Source: Anaerolineales bacterium
GTDB taxonomy: Bacteria; Chloroflexota; Anaerolineae; 4572-78; J111
Direction of reading: 5' to 3'
NCBI GenBank assembly: GCA_015075185.1
Contig: JABTUW010000001.1
Coordinates: forward strand, 1,116,001 to 1,180,000
DNA length: 64,000 bases
In this document: piece by piece, positions 1 to 7,953 of the stretch
How positions within the stretch are numbered: the first letter of the stretch is position 1
Layout of the letters: every line of letters starts with the position of its first letter
Made by a program: the position numbers and the translations under genes
The notes under the pieces: model-generated
Told to the model about the DNA's origin: nothing
Seen by the model: the letters and a program-made list of their open reading frames with translations, nothing else
Databases searched by the model: none

Positions 1-343
1 TTTCTTCCTGTCTCCGGCGCGTCGAAAAGCTATACTCAGTGATCTGTTCTTCGGGACTTTCCTGCTGCGCCGCTCTTGGTCGAGGTTCAACTTTTTTAGG
101 GGTGGTTAATGAAATGTCTTCCCCTGATTCCAGCCTGGCGAGGGCTGTTTGGGCCTTCTTATTGGCGGGGTTTAGCTTCAGCACGTTTTTCAGGCAAATA
201 ATTGCGTCTTCTTTATCCAGTACGGACGCCAGCCACCACCAGGCTGTTTCATTTTTGGGGTCCTGCCTAAGAATATCTTGCAGAATTTCACGGGCTTGGT
301 CTTTATTGCCTGCTTTAGCCGCAGCAATGGCTTGTTGGATCAT
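1..343 (-). CDS. TPR-like repeat protein, N-terminal part (cut by window edge)
   Basis: Reading the minus strand from the ATG at 343 gives 114 residues without a stop up to the window edge. The start has AGAGG about ten bases upstream. The protein opens with helix pairs of TPR type (AREILQDILRQDP, then an AWWWLASVL helix and a second LKNVLKLNPANKKAQTALARL unit), followed by a charged, disordered stretch. TPR units mediate protein contacts; proteins starting with this Ala/Lys-rich short TPR followed by a Pro-rich linker and membrane segments are common in Chloroflexota. The remainder, and so the function, lies outside the window. It is transcribed in the same direction as the SGNH gene upstream of it (417-2168), 73 bases away, and may share its transcript. 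Confidence 0.75.
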   Translation of the reverse strand, partial: MIQQAIAAAKAGNKDQAREILQDILRQDPKNETAWWWLASVLDKEDAIICLKNVLKLNPANKKAQTALARLESGEDISLTTPKKVEPRPRAAQQESPEEQITEYSFSTRRRQEE

Positions 344-416
344 GCGTGCTTTTCCTCTTACTGTGCCTTACCTTTGGGTTGTCATTGAGCCATAAATGGA
401 CGCATGCCGTAAGAGA

Positions 417-2168
417 TTACGGGACAGTTTGATTAACCGGCAGGGCGCGGATTTCATATCTGGACTGGAAGTAGGGATGCTCCTGATAAAACAGCCGCGC
501 CGGGCGGGGTAATCGCTTGGTTTCAATGTCTCGCTTCAACAGCGGCACCAGCGTTTGGAAATTGATCCAGGCCCGGATGCGAATGCCCAACTCGGTGTTA
601 TGAATCGCATCGTCGTACAAATCGGGGTGTTTGGGCATCTGCCCGGCCACATCAATCAGGCTGACCCGGTTTTCGGCGGCCCACAACCGGAAAACCCGGT
701 TCTGCAAATCGGCCATACGCCGCATGTTGGCGTAGCTGATCGGCCAGTAAATCCGGTTAAGATAGCCGTAAAGCGCCCGGTGACGGGCCGGATCGAGCAC
801 CAGGCCATCGTACACGAACCAGTCAAAGGTGGCCAGCACAAATTTAACGTTCTGGGCCTCCAGGTCGTGTTTAATTTTATTCAGGTCGGCCAGGATAGCT
901 TTAAGAGCCAGGGCTCTGCCCAAGTGCGCCCGGTCCGGTTTAAACTCATTCAACCCATCGGGTAGAAAAAAGGTCTGCTCCGGTTTGGCCGGCTCTGAGC
1001 CGGTGATGGAAAACTGCTCAACCAGGGAACGAGCGCGCACCGCCAGGGCAGAATACTCGCTCAACTGGTCCAGCCAAGTTTTATCGTTTGAGTCCACATT
1101 GGCAAAGTTGGGAGCTACGCCGGCGGGCGGCTGGCCAAAGGTGACGTCGGCGGGGTAGCTGACCATGCTGCGCGGGTCAAACTGGTTGGAGCCTTCATAA
1201 TATACCACGTAGTCAACATCCAGCGGCAGCACTTCGTAGCGGACCACGGCGGCAATATCACGCGAGCCAATCCCCTCCCGCCCGGCATTAATCACCTCAA
1301 AACGCACGTTATAGCCTGACTCCCGCGCCCACAGGTTGAGCCAATGCTGCAACAGTTCGGGGTAGGAAAAGGGCAGCGAGTGACCGTCCACCGTAGTCGA
1401 AGCGCCGACACAGGCAATGCGGATAGTCCGGGCCGGTTTTTCAAGGCTAAGGGCGGGGCCGCGCCAGCCGAACTGGTTGGTCGTCAGGCCGGTCGGCAGC
1501 GTAACATTGGCGGGGTAACGGTAGCGCGGATAGGCGGTTCGCCACGACGGGTCGTAGCTGTAGACCTCCGGCGGGACAGCCCGGAAAATGCCCGAGTTAA
1601 GAAAGTAACCATCCGATAAGTATTTATTCCACAGGTAGTTAGCGCGATAGCCGTACTGCTCCGCCCTGGCCGCATGTTCCGGTCGAACGGCAAAGGGGGT
1701 CAACCTTTCCGGCGAGGTGTAAATCCACTCCGGCTTGAGGTACGGCGTAAACTTGAAATCGTTGACAAAATCATCCAGGCTGTAGACAGCCAGGGTGTCG
1801 AGGGCAGACGGGGTTGGAACCGGCTGGGTCGCCTCGGTCAGCAGTTCTTCAGCTTGAGTTCCAGCAGGAATGCACAGTTTCCAGCCGACTTCGATCAAAT
1901 CGGGGTTGGTAACTTCGGCAAAGCTGGCGTCGGCGGCATGCTGCTGGTTGGTAGCGCTGACAATGGCCGGATAGGCCAGCAGGTCGCCCAGTAACTTGTC
2001 GGCAATTTTGCTCAACCAGTCATCGGCTTGAACGGTGTAGATTTCGGTGCAGACGGAGTCACGGGCGGAGAGAACAGCGGCAGTCGCAGCGGTTGGAAAG
2101 ATTGAGGCGCCCAGCAGCGCCACGAGGAGTTCTAAACAGAGACTAATTTGTCGGATTTTTAGGCTCAT
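417..2168 (-). CDS. secreted LysM plus SGNH/GDSL-type hydrolase
   Basis: The 583-residue protein starts with a signal peptide (residues 1-30, ending ATAA), then a LysM-like peptidoglycan-binding module around residues 42-102 (YTVQADDWLSKIADKLLG opening, KLCIPAG close). An SGNH hydrolase domain follows: block I GAST with the nucleophile Ser near 257, block II glycine in VINAGREG near 296, block III GSNQFD with Asn near 328, and a C-terminal DDAIHN with the Asp/His pair. Such enzymes hydrolyse esters, often O-acetyl groups on wall polysaccharide. The ATG overlaps the stop of the small membrane gene 2165-2362 by four bases, so the two are translationally coupled. Family assignment is firm; the substrate is not known. 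Confidence 0.85.
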   Translation of the reverse strand: MSLKIRQISLCLELLVALLGASIFPTAATAAVLSARDSVCTEIYTVQADDWLSKIADKLLGDLLAYPAIVSATNQQHAADASFAEVTNPDLIEVGWKLCIPAGTQAEELLTEATQPVPTPSALDTLAVYSLDDFVNDFKFTPYLKPEWIYTSPERLTPFAVRPEHAARAEQYGYRANYLWNKYLSDGYFLNSGIFRAVPPEVYSYDPSWRTAYPRYRYPANVTLPTGLTTNQFGWRGPALSLEKPARTIRIACVGASTTVDGHSLPFSYPELLQHWLNLWARESGYNVRFEVINAGREGIGSRDIAAVVRYEVLPLDVDYVVYYEGSNQFDPRSMVSYPADVTFGQPPAGVAPNFANVDSNDKTWLDQLSEYSALAVRARSLVEQFSITGSEPAKPEQTFFLPDGLNEFKPDRAHLGRALALKAILADLNKIKHDLEAQNVKFVLATFDWFVYDGLVLDPARHRALYGYLNRIYWPISYANMRRMADLQNRVFRLWAAENRVSLIDVAGQMPKHPDLYDDAIHNTELGIRIRAWINFQTLVPLLKRDIETKRLPRPARLFYQEHPYFQSRYEIRALPVNQTVP

Positions 2169-2362
2169 CGGTTCTGGTCTGGAGTGGAAATTGTGGTGTT
2201 ATCCTGGTTTAATTTTAGAGTTGACAAGCGATAGCCATCGAACCAGCGCAACAAGCCCTCACCCAAGACCAGCATGAGCGCAGTCGCCAGTATCAGGAGG
2301 ATGAGGTTAATCAGCCAATTCCTTAATTTCGAGTTGGCTTGTTTCCACGGCCAAATCCGCAC
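2165..2362 (-). CDS. small single-pass membrane protein coupled to the SGNH hydrolase
   Basis: This 65-residue protein has one hydrophobic segment (about residues 17-35, LINLILLILATALMLVLG) followed by GEGLLRWFDGYR. That membrane segment plus GExxLR pattern is what is usually found at the N-terminus of membrane-anchored SGNH proteins, so this could be the anchor half of a split protein whose catalytic half is the next gene (417-2168). The ATGA overlap between the two supports coupled translation. No ribosome-binding site stronger than GGTGG-like sequence is seen. It could also be an independent small membrane protein. Confidence 0.6.
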   Translation of the reverse strand: MRIWPWKQANSKLRNWLINLILLILATALMLVLGEGLLRWFDGYRLSTLKLNQDNTTISTPDQNR

Positions 2363-2451
2363 GATCCACCTCGCTTTAGTTAGGGCACAAAAACACCTCG
2401 TCTCTGGTCATTTTAGCACATCGCCCTGCTGCTGACAATAGGCTAATTCGT

Positions 2452-2480
2452 TTGTGTAAACGGCCTGACTGTGCTTAAAT
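2452..2480 (+). promoter_or_regulatory. possible sigma-70 promoter of the Thr-Pro-rich membrane protein
   Basis: TTGTGT at 2452-2457 and TTAAAT at 2475-2480 are 17 bases apart, 40 bases before the ATG at 2521. Both hexamers are imperfect, so this is tentative. Confidence 0.3.
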
Positions 2481-2520
2481 TGAACCTGTTGCTGAAAGAA
2501 GGCGCTGAGGTTATTGGGAA

Positions 2521-3816
2521 ATGCGTGCTCTGGCCGATTTGGTCCGTCTGATTCTACTGCTGTTACTGCTGCCGGTGATCCTGATTATCATCGGGCCGCT
2601 GCTGATTCTGGCGGCGCTGCGGGGTCGCCAGCAGATTGGACCGATTGTCCTAAACCCCTCCCGCAGCTCAGCCCGGCGGGCTGGAGCGGGAATAGTTGGG
2701 CTGCTCCTGTGGGTTTTGGTTTGGGGTGGCTTGGCCTGGCTGGCCGCCGCCGCTTTTACACCACCACCAACCGTTGCTCAACAATCTGTCACCGTTACCG
2801 CGACTCCCATAGCGCAGTCCCAGGGTTCGCCGCCACCCTCGCCCTCCGCAGAGCCTCCACAACCAAGCGATACGCCAACGGTCCGTGCGGCTTCCCCGAC
2901 TCCAGCCCCTTCAACCTCGCCCACTCAAACCGTCACGGTTACTCCTACAAGAGTAACAGTGACGGCAACCTTAATTGCGGCCGTCGTCACCACCCCAACC
3001 GCGACGGTTCCAGTCCCCACGCCGACCCTTACTCAAGAGCCAACGGCTACGCCGACTCCGCCGCCCCCGCCGACCAACACCGCAACTGCCACCTCCACCT
3101 CGACTCCGCTGCTGCCCACCCCGACTCCAGTCCCCCCAACGGCCACGCCGACCGGTACACCGACCTCCACGGCCACCTTTACCCCGCCGCCCACCGCAAC
3201 TCCCACCGCTACGGCCACCTTTACCCCGACTCCGGTCCCGCCAACGGCCACCCCAACCTACACCCTCACTCCGACCCCAACCAACACACCAACGGCCACT
3301 CCCACCGCCACCCCCACCGCTACCCCAACGCCGACCAACACGCCCACGCCGACCGTCCCCCCTACCCCGACCCTGCCGGCAACGGTGCGCCAGGCCGCTA
3401 TCGCTGCGGTGGAGGCCGGCAATGATTTGCTGCACGATGCGATTGTCGAGGCGACTGAGGATAATCTGCAAAAAATGGAAACGGTCTGGCAGGGCAAAGC
3501 GCTGGCCACTGCTCGCGCCTTTGCCACCGATATTTACGACCGGTATGCCAAACCGTTAAACGTGAAGTTTGAGTATCTTAACCGCCCGGCGATTGAGAGC
3601 CAGCTTCCGGGCAACCGCCTGGTGGTGACGAGTTCGGAACGCTGGACTTATGGTGGTCCGACCAAAACCGATTATCAAGAAGCTTTTAGATTCATCTACA
3701 CCATTACCCGGCGCAACGGCCAGTGGGTTATCACCGAATATAATTTTCTCAATTTGCCCGGGTCAACCCCCTCGCCAACCCGGACGCCTACCCGGGCTGT
3801 GACAGGCGGCGGTTAA
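2521..3816 (+). CDS. membrane protein with Thr-Pro linker and extracytoplasmic NTF2/IMS-like domain
   Basis: The 431-residue protein has two membrane segments (about 7-34 and 53-80), a roughly 200-residue linker built almost only of Thr, Pro and Ala in TPTATPT-type units (about 85-285), and a globular C-terminal domain (about 288-412). The C-terminal domain has a helix [13 protein letters not shown], an [12 protein letters not shown] helix and strands ending [12 protein letters not shown], which resembles the NTF2-like IMS domain seen at the end of ARC6-type proteins; that similarity is by eye only. Thr-Pro linkers typically carry domains out through the cell envelope, so the C-terminal domain is probably outside. 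The tail repeats the linker ([11 protein letters not shown]). A GAGG lies 9-12 bases before the ATG. The biological role is unknown. Confidence 0.75.
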   Translation: MRALADLVRLILLLLLLPVILIIIGPLLILAALRGRQQIGPIVLNPSRSSARRAGAGIVGLLLWVLVWGGLAWLAAAAFTPPPTVAQQSVTVTATPIAQSQGSPPPSPSAEPPQPSDTPTVRAASPTPAPSTSPTQTVTVTPTRVTVTATLIAAVVTTPTATVPVPTPTLTQEPTATPTPPPPPTNTATATSTSTPLLPTPTPVPPTATPTGTPTSTATFTPPPTATPTATATFTPTPVPPTATPTYTLTPTPTNTPTATPTATPTATPTPTNTPTPTVPPTPTLPATVRQAAIAAVEAGNDLLHDAIVEATEDNLQKMETVWQGKALATARAFATDIYDRYAKPLNVKFEYLNRPAIESQLPGNRLVVTSSERWTYGGPTKTDYQEAFRFIYTITRRNGQWVITEYNFLNLPGSTPSPTRTPTRAVTGGG

Positions 3817-3872
3817 CCAACAACACGCTATCTGTGCCTCACGGGTCTGTCTCAGATTTTAGAGATGATCCG

Positions 3873-3900
3873 GTAGGGGCGCAAAGCCTTGCGCCCCTAC
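3873..3900. repeat. dispersed palindrome GTAGGGGCGCAA/TTGCGCCCCTAC
   Basis: A perfect 12-bp inverted repeat (3873-3884 and 3889-3900) with a four-base loop lies between convergent genes. Palindromes of the form GTAGGGGC...GCCCCTAC are scattered in many Chloroflexota and cyanobacterial genomes. A second, larger element sharing GGTAGGGGC ends is at 34244-34326. It may also act as a bidirectional terminator here. Confidence 0.7.
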
Positions 3901-3927
3901 CCCTAAAAATTTGGGCGCACCCCCCCC

Positions 3928-4707
3928 TTACTCCTCGCCGCGTCGGGCGATGATGACCGCCTCGTGCAGCGTAAAATACATCGTCTCATCAGCCCAGCGC
4001 GGAGCCAAAAAGGGCTGGAGCAGCTCCGGTAGATGGCGCATCATCTCCAGCAGCTTCTCCTTGGTGGCGGCAGAGGCGTGCTGCCGGTCGGCCCACTCGT
4101 GGAACTCGAACTCTTTGCTCAGTTCGCGGCTGGCTTCGATCTTCAGGCCGGCGTCTTCAATCATCGCCTGCAGGCGCACCAGCGGATAAACCCAATTGTG
4201 CGACGGGTCGCGCAGCTTTTCGTAGGCATTGTAGTAACCGGCGGCTTGCCTGTCAGGCACAGTGATGTTGTCGGTGAAACCCAGTAGGCCGCCTGGTTTG
4301 AGCGCGCGGGCAAACTCGGTCAGGGCCTGGCGGGGATTGGGAAAGTGATGAAAGGCGATGCGGCATGTGACCAGATCAAACGAGGCGTCGTCAAAAGGCA
4401 GGCTCTCGGCATCGGCGGGTTGGGTTTCGATGTTGGTTAAGCCGCGTTTGGCCGCCAGCTCGGCGGTTTTTTGCAGCATCTCTGCCGTCACATCGGTGGC
4501 GACAACACGAGCCACATGCGGAGCAAAAGCCAGGGCAGTATGGCCCGCGCCGGTGGCGACATCCAACACCTGCCAGTCAGGCTGCGGCTGGACCAGCTCC
4601 ACTAACAGCGCCAGGCTTTCCCCTTTGGCGTGAACATCGCTCGTCGCGTAAGCGTCGCTCGACGGGCCGAATTGGGCCTGAACTTTGGCTTTTTGTTCAT
4701 CAGACAT
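3928..4707 (-). CDS. class I SAM-dependent methyltransferase (UbiE/Methyltransf_11 type)
   Basis: The 259-residue protein shows the SAM-binding motif I VLDVATGAGHTA near residue 45, the acidic end of strand 2 (VVATDV), motif II ADAESLPF, and the FDLVTCRIAFHHF and LKPGGLLGFTD motifs of Rossmann-fold methyltransferases. It has no membrane segment and should be cytoplasmic. The region after motif VI is helical and probably forms the substrate lid. The ATG at 4707 is preceded by GAGAGGATAACC, a good ribosome-binding site. Substrate cannot be told: this family includes quinone, small-molecule and metalloid methyltransferases, and no biosynthetic neighbours are present. Confidence 0.88.
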   Translation of the reverse strand: MSDEQKAKVQAQFGPSSDAYATSDVHAKGESLALLVELVQPQPDWQVLDVATGAGHTALAFAPHVARVVATDVTAEMLQKTAELAAKRGLTNIETQPADAESLPFDDASFDLVTCRIAFHHFPNPRQALTEFARALKPGGLLGFTDNITVPDRQAAGYYNAYEKLRDPSHNWVYPLVRLQAMIEDAGLKIEASRELSKEFEFHEWADRQHASAATKEKLLEMMRHLPELLQPFLAPRWADETMYFTLHEAVIIARRGEE

Positions 4708-4885
4708 CAGGTTATCCTCTCCTCATCATAGCGTACTGCTCAAGTCACATAGAAATCAATCTATGCTCATACTGAACATTGTACCCTGTCTCCGAATTGG
4801 CGCAACTGTTCCGCCATTCAGCAAAGCAAGTTTCGCCTTCCAAAAAGTTCTGCCCTCCGGCCTATCCCTGCTCTATTTTCCATTT

Positions 4886-4937
4886 TCTATCCTCTGTCCT
4901 CTATCTTCTATCCTCTATCTCCCATCCTCTATCTTCC
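4886..4937 (+). repeat. heptad array, unit CTATCCT, in the pcrA leader
   Basis: Seven consecutive degenerate units of seven bases (CTATCCT, CTGTCCT, CTATCTT, CTATCCT, CTATCTC, CCATCCT, CTATCTT) form a pyrimidine-only strand. Only one arm is seen here; no inverted partner follows. Reading from 4779 gives an artificial Leu/Ser-rich N-terminal extension of pcrA, so this array should be kept out of the coding sequence. Confidence 0.85.
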
Positions 4938-4997
4938 AAATCTCCCCCCTTCGTGGTACAATGCCAGCCCGGAAACACAAGATTGGAGCAAACTTTG

Positions 4998-7235
4998 ATG
5001 GACCTTTTAGCCGAACTCAACTCTGCCCAGCGAGAGGCCGTGACCACGATCAGCGGGCCGGTGCTGGCCCTGGCTGGGCCGGGGTCGGGCAAAACACGGG
5101 CGCTGACCCATCGTATTGCCTACCTCATCAAAGCCTGCGGCGTGGCGCCCTGGCACATTGTGGCAGTCACTTTTACCAACAAGGCCGCCCGTGAGATGAA
5201 AAGCCGCCTAGAAGAGATGTTGACCCCCAACCAGGTGGCCAGCCTGAGCGTCGGCACCTTCCATGCCCTGTGCGCCCGCTGGCTGCGCCAGGATATTCAG
5301 GCGCTGGGCCATTACACCCGCAGTTTCAATATTTACGATACGGACGACCAACAGGCCGTTGTCAAGCGGGCCGTCCGTGATCTGGACCTGGACGAAAAAG
5401 CCTGGAAACCGGCCTCGATTCACCACGCCATTTCCAAAGCCAAAAATGAAATGATTATGCCCGACAAGTTCCCCCGCCGTACCTGGCAGGAGGAGATTGT
5501 TGCTCGCGTCTACGAACGCTATCAAAAGGTGCTGGTCGAAAACAATGCCCTGGATTTTGACGACCTGCTGCTGATCACCTTGCAGCTTTTCCGCAACAAT
5601 AAGGACGTGCGGGAAAAATACCAGCAGCAATACCAGCACGTCATGGTGGACGAGTTCCAGGACACCAACATGGTCCAGTATGAGCTGACCAAAATCGTGG
5701 CCGCCGGCCATCGCAACCTGTTTGTCGTCGGCGACCTGGACCAGGGCGTTTACTCCTGGCGCGGGGCCGATTATCGCAATGTACTGCGCTTCCGCGAGGA
5801 TTACCCCGACCACAAGCTGATTCGCCTCTCCCAAAATTACCGCTCCACCGACACCATTCTGACCGCGGCCAAGCACGTCATCCGTAAAAACAAAAACCGC
5901 ATTGACAACGAGCTGTTCACCGAGCGCGGCCAGGGAGCCAAAATCCGGGTGATTGAAGCCTACAACGAACGCGAGGAAGCCAGTTTTGTGGCCGAGGAGA
6001 TTCGCCGTCTCCGGCAGGAGGGGTACGCCTTGGGTGATATCGCGGTAATGTACCGGACCAATGCCCAAAGCCGCCTGCCCGAAGAAATTTTTATCGCCCA
6101 CAACATCCCCTATCGCCTGCTGCGCGGCACCAGCTTTTACCAGCGCAAGGAAATCAAAGACGCCCTGGCCTACCTGCGCCTGATCCACAACCCGGAAGAC
6201 AGTGTCAGCCTGGAGCGCATCATCAACGTGCCGCCGCGGGCCATCGGCGCTAAAACGCTGACTGACCTGTACGGCTGGGCCTATGAGTCGGGGATCACAC
6301 CCTGGCAAGCCTTGCAGCAGTTGATCGCCGATGAAGAAGTAGCCCAGGCCGAACCCGGCCCCCGTAAACTCCCCTCACCTCTTCTCCAATCTCCCTTCAA
6401 AGGCAAAGCCCGGAAAGCGCTGGTCGAATTTGGGCAAGTGATGGCTATGCTCGTCAACGCCAAGAAAAAGCTGACCCTGCCTGAACTGTACGAGCTGACG
6501 CTGGCGCGCACCGGCTATAAAACCTTTATCAAAGACAATACCCCCGAAGGCGATGATCGCTGGGAAAACCTGGAGGAGCTGGGCCGTAAAGCCGCGGAAT
6601 TCGGCGGGCTGGAAGGCGACGAAGCCCTGAGTCTCTTTTTGGAAGGTGTGGCCCTGGTTTCCGATGTGGACGCCCTGGGCGATGAAGGCGACCGCGTCCC
6701 CCTACTGACCCTGCACACGGCCAAAGGGCTGGAATTTCCTATCGTGTTTATGATTGGCATGGAAGAAGGCATCTTTCCTCACAGCCGCAGCCTGGCTGAC
6801 CCCGAACAGATGGAAGAGGAGCGCCGCCTGGCCTACGTCGGCCTGACCCGGGCCAAAGACCGGCTCTATCTTGTCCGCGCCTTTCGCCGCTCCAGCTATG
6901 GTTTTGACGAACCCACCGCCCCCTCCCGCTTTCTGGCCGACATCCCGTCGGAGCTGCTGGAAGATAACAGCCAGCGTAAACGTCCCGGCTCCCCCTTCAC
7001 CACGCGCCAGGAGGCTCGCCAGTTTAGCAGCCGCTGGGACCAACCAGCCAGAGTGAGCGCGCCGCCCAAAACAAGCGTTTTCAAAACCGGCGACCGGGTG
7101 CACCATAGTAAATTTGGCGATGGCACGGTTATTAAGGTAGAGCAGGAGGGCGACGAGGAGTTTGTGCAGGTCGCCTTCCCCAGCCAGGGCATCAAAAAGC
7201 TGTCCACCAGCTTCGCTCCGCTGGAGAAGCGGTAA
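4998..7235 (+). CDS. pcrA: UvrD/PcrA-type DNA helicase
   Basis: The 745-residue protein is a superfamily 1A 3'-5' helicase used in repair, replication-fork maintenance and recombinase removal. Visible motifs are the Q motif LNSAQREAV, Walker A AGPGSGKT (about 26-33), motif Ia TFTNKAAREMK, Walker B DEFQDTN, motif III GDLDQGVYSWRGA, motif IV RLSQNYRS, motif V TLHTAKGLEFP and motif VI VGLTRAKDRL. The C-terminus (FKTGDRVHHSKFGDGTV) is the Tudor-like PcrA tail that contacts RNA polymerase. The open frame begins at 4779, but the ATG at 4998 is chosen because upstream codons come from a pyrimidine repeat and family members begin at this point. A Ser/Pro/Leu stretch (PRKLPSPLLQSPFKGK, from about 6358) interrupts domain 2B and looks like an inserted repeat. 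Confidence 0.95.
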   Translation: MDLLAELNSAQREAVTTISGPVLALAGPGSGKTRALTHRIAYLIKACGVAPWHIVAVTFTNKAAREMKSRLEEMLTPNQVASLSVGTFHALCARWLRQDIQALGHYTRSFNIYDTDDQQAVVKRAVRDLDLDEKAWKPASIHHAISKAKNEMIMPDKFPRRTWQEEIVARVYERYQKVLVENNALDFDDLLLITLQLFRNNKDVREKYQQQYQHVMVDEFQDTNMVQYELTKIVAAGHRNLFVVGDLDQGVYSWRGADYRNVLRFREDYPDHKLIRLSQNYRSTDTILTAAKHVIRKNKNRIDNELFTERGQGAKIRVIEAYNEREEASFVAEEIRRLRQEGYALGDIAVMYRTNAQSRLPEEIFIAHNIPYRLLRGTSFYQRKEIKDALAYLRLIHNPEDSVSLERIINVPPRAIGAKTLTDLYGWAYESGITPWQALQQLIADEEVAQAEPGPRKLPSPLLQSPFKGKARKALVEFGQVMAMLVNAKKKLTLPELYELTLARTGYKTFIKDNTPEGDDRWENLEELGRKAAEFGGLEGDEALSLFLEGVALVSDVDALGDEGDRVPLLTLHTAKGLEFPIVFMIGMEEGIFPHSRSLADPEQMEEERRLAYVGLTRAKDRLYLVRAFRRSSYGFDEPTAPSRFLADIPSELLEDNSQRKRPGSPFTTRQEARQFSSRWDQPARVSAPPKTSVFKTGDRVHHSKFGDGTVIKVEQEGDEEFVQVAFPSQGIKKLSTSFAPLEKR

Positions 7236-7241
7236 ATTTAA

Positions 7242-7274
7242 AGACCTCAAAGGTCTTAAAGACCTTTGAGGTCT
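7242..7274. terminator. hairpin after pcrA
   Basis: A perfect 14-bp stem (7242-7255 with 7261-7274, AGACCTCAAAGGTC) and a five-base loop TTAAA lie directly after the pcrA stop. The T-tract is weak (GTTTAG), but A-rich bases flank both sides, so it may work in either direction. A related GACC-AAAGGTC palindrome lies at 28173-28201, so it is also a dispersed repeat. Confidence 0.65.
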
Positions 7275-7285
7275 GTTTAGAACTT

Positions 7286-7314
7286 TTGCCCCTTCCCCTT
7301 CCCCGTGCTATAAT
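7286..7314 (+). promoter_or_regulatory. sigma-70 promoter upstream of the tRNA-Ser genes
   Basis: TTGCCC at 7286-7291 and a perfect TATAAT at 7309-7314 are separated by 17 bases, 70 bases before the first tRNA. It probably drives both tRNA-Ser genes and perhaps the SRP RNA. Confidence 0.6.
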
Positions 7315-7383
7315 TTTTTGTCGTTGCCGTAAGAATTTACCTTACGACGCATCAATTAATAATTGACAAATAATTATTAATCC

Positions 7384-7470
7384 GGGGAGGTGCCAGAGTG
7401 GTCGAATGGGGCGGTCTCGAAAACCGCTGTAGGCTCCGGTCTACCGTGGGTTCGAATCCCACCCTCCCCG
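7384..7470 (+). tRNA. tRNA-Ser (anticodon CGA)
   Basis: The acceptor stem GGGGAGG (7384-7390) pairs with CCTCCCC (7463-7469), followed by discriminator G at 7470; CCA is not encoded. The anticodon stem GCGGT/ACCGC holds the loop CTCGAAA with anticodon CGA at 7418-7420, reading UCG. A long variable arm (GTAG...CTAC) and GGTTCGAATCC T-arm confirm a class II tRNA-Ser. Confidence 0.96.
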
Positions 7471-7484
7471 CCTTCTAAATTAAC

Positions 7485-7545
7485 AATTAATAATTGACTG
7501 TTAGCCGTTGACAATTGTTAATAATCAACAGTCAATTGTCAATGA
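7485..7545. repeat. AT-rich heptad-type inverted repeat between the tRNAs
   Basis: AATTGACTGTT at 7492-7502 is the exact reverse complement of AACAGTCAATT at 7527-7537, within TTGACAA/TCAATTG units spaced about seven bases. The same family (ATAATCAACAGTCAAT) recurs inside rsmA at 10716-10797. Confidence 0.7.
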
Positions 7546-7556
7546 CTAATTTGAAT

Positions 7557-7645
7557 GGAGAGGTCGCATAGCTGGTCTAGTGCGCGCGATTGGAAATCGC
7601 GTAGGTGTAACAGCCTCGAGGGTTCGAATCCCTCCCTCTCCGCCA
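7557..7645 (+). tRNA. tRNA-Ser (anticodon GGA)
   Basis: The acceptor stem GGAGAGG (7557-7563) pairs with CCTCTCC (7635-7641), discriminator G is at 7642, and CCA is encoded at 7643-7645. The anticodon loop TTGGAAA gives GGA (7592-7594), reading UCC and UCU. It has a long variable arm. This is the tRNA that the T-box leader of serS (61016-61243) should sense. Confidence 0.96.
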
Positions 7646-7650
7646 ATACG

Positions 7651-7724
7651 AGTAAACAGTAGACGGTAGACAGGGGAAGATAAATAAACGGTTCTCCCCG
7701 TCTACGGTCTACCGTCTACCGTTC
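7651..7724. repeat. heptad inverted repeat, unit GTAGACG/GTCTACC
   Basis: The left arm is AGTAAACAGTAGACGGTAGACAGGGG in units of seven; the right arm (7696-7724) is CCCC followed by GTCTACG, GTCTACC, GTCTACC units. The arms pair to a long hairpin between tRNA-Ser and SRP RNA. Confidence 0.85.
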
Positions 7725-7730
7725 AGAGCG

Positions 7731-7874
7731 AGGGCAACCGGGTAGTGTTGAGGGTTGGGTCCTGCGCGGCAGGAGCCTGCGAACCAGGTCAGGTCCGGAA
7801 GGAAGCAGCCTTAAGTGGTCCCTCCTGGGCGCCGTAGGGCAGCCTGGCCGGAGCTACTCGGTTGCCGTCGCCCT
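7731..7874 (+). ncRNA. ffs: signal recognition particle RNA, bacterial small type
   Basis: The SRP domain IV signature CAGGTCCGGAAGGAAGCAGCC spans about 7789-7809, with the GGAA tetraloop flanked by the Ffh-binding internal loops. The ends close by pairing GCAACCGGGTAG (7734-7745) with CTACTCGGTTGC (7854-7865). Total length of about 130-144 bases is typical of the small SRP RNA without an Alu domain. It works with Ffh in co-translational membrane targeting. Exact ends are estimated from the stem. Confidence 0.93.
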
Positions 7875-7925
7875 GAGCAACAGCAATTCCCTCCCTCTCA
7901 GGGGAGGACCAGGGAGGGTTAACGG

Positions 7926-7950
7926 GCGGATCGGACTGATCCGCTTTTTT
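7926..7950 (+). terminator. intrinsic terminator after SRP RNA
   Basis: GCGGATC (7926-7932) pairs with GATCCGC (7938-7944) and is followed by six T residues. It ends only three bases before the next start codon at 7954. Confidence 0.85.
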
Positions 7951-7953
7951 CTT

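Noticed and set aside
2971..3559. Arg/Gly-rich and Pro/Arg-rich frames around the Thr-Pro linker
   Set aside because: They are frame shadows of the low-complexity ACC/CCG codon repeats.
4779..4997. 73-codon N-terminal extension of pcrA
   Set aside because: It is translated from a pyrimidine heptad repeat and has no counterpart in the family.
5208..6308. Minus-strand open frame of 366 codons within pcrA
   Set aside because: It lies opposite intact helicase motifs, is rich in Gly/Val/Gln in the way of GC-rich antisense shadows, and has no family features.
7651..7724. Heptad arrays considered as CRISPR arrays
   Set aside because: The units are seven bases with no spacers, and no cas genes are nearby; the nuclease at 50668 is isolated.
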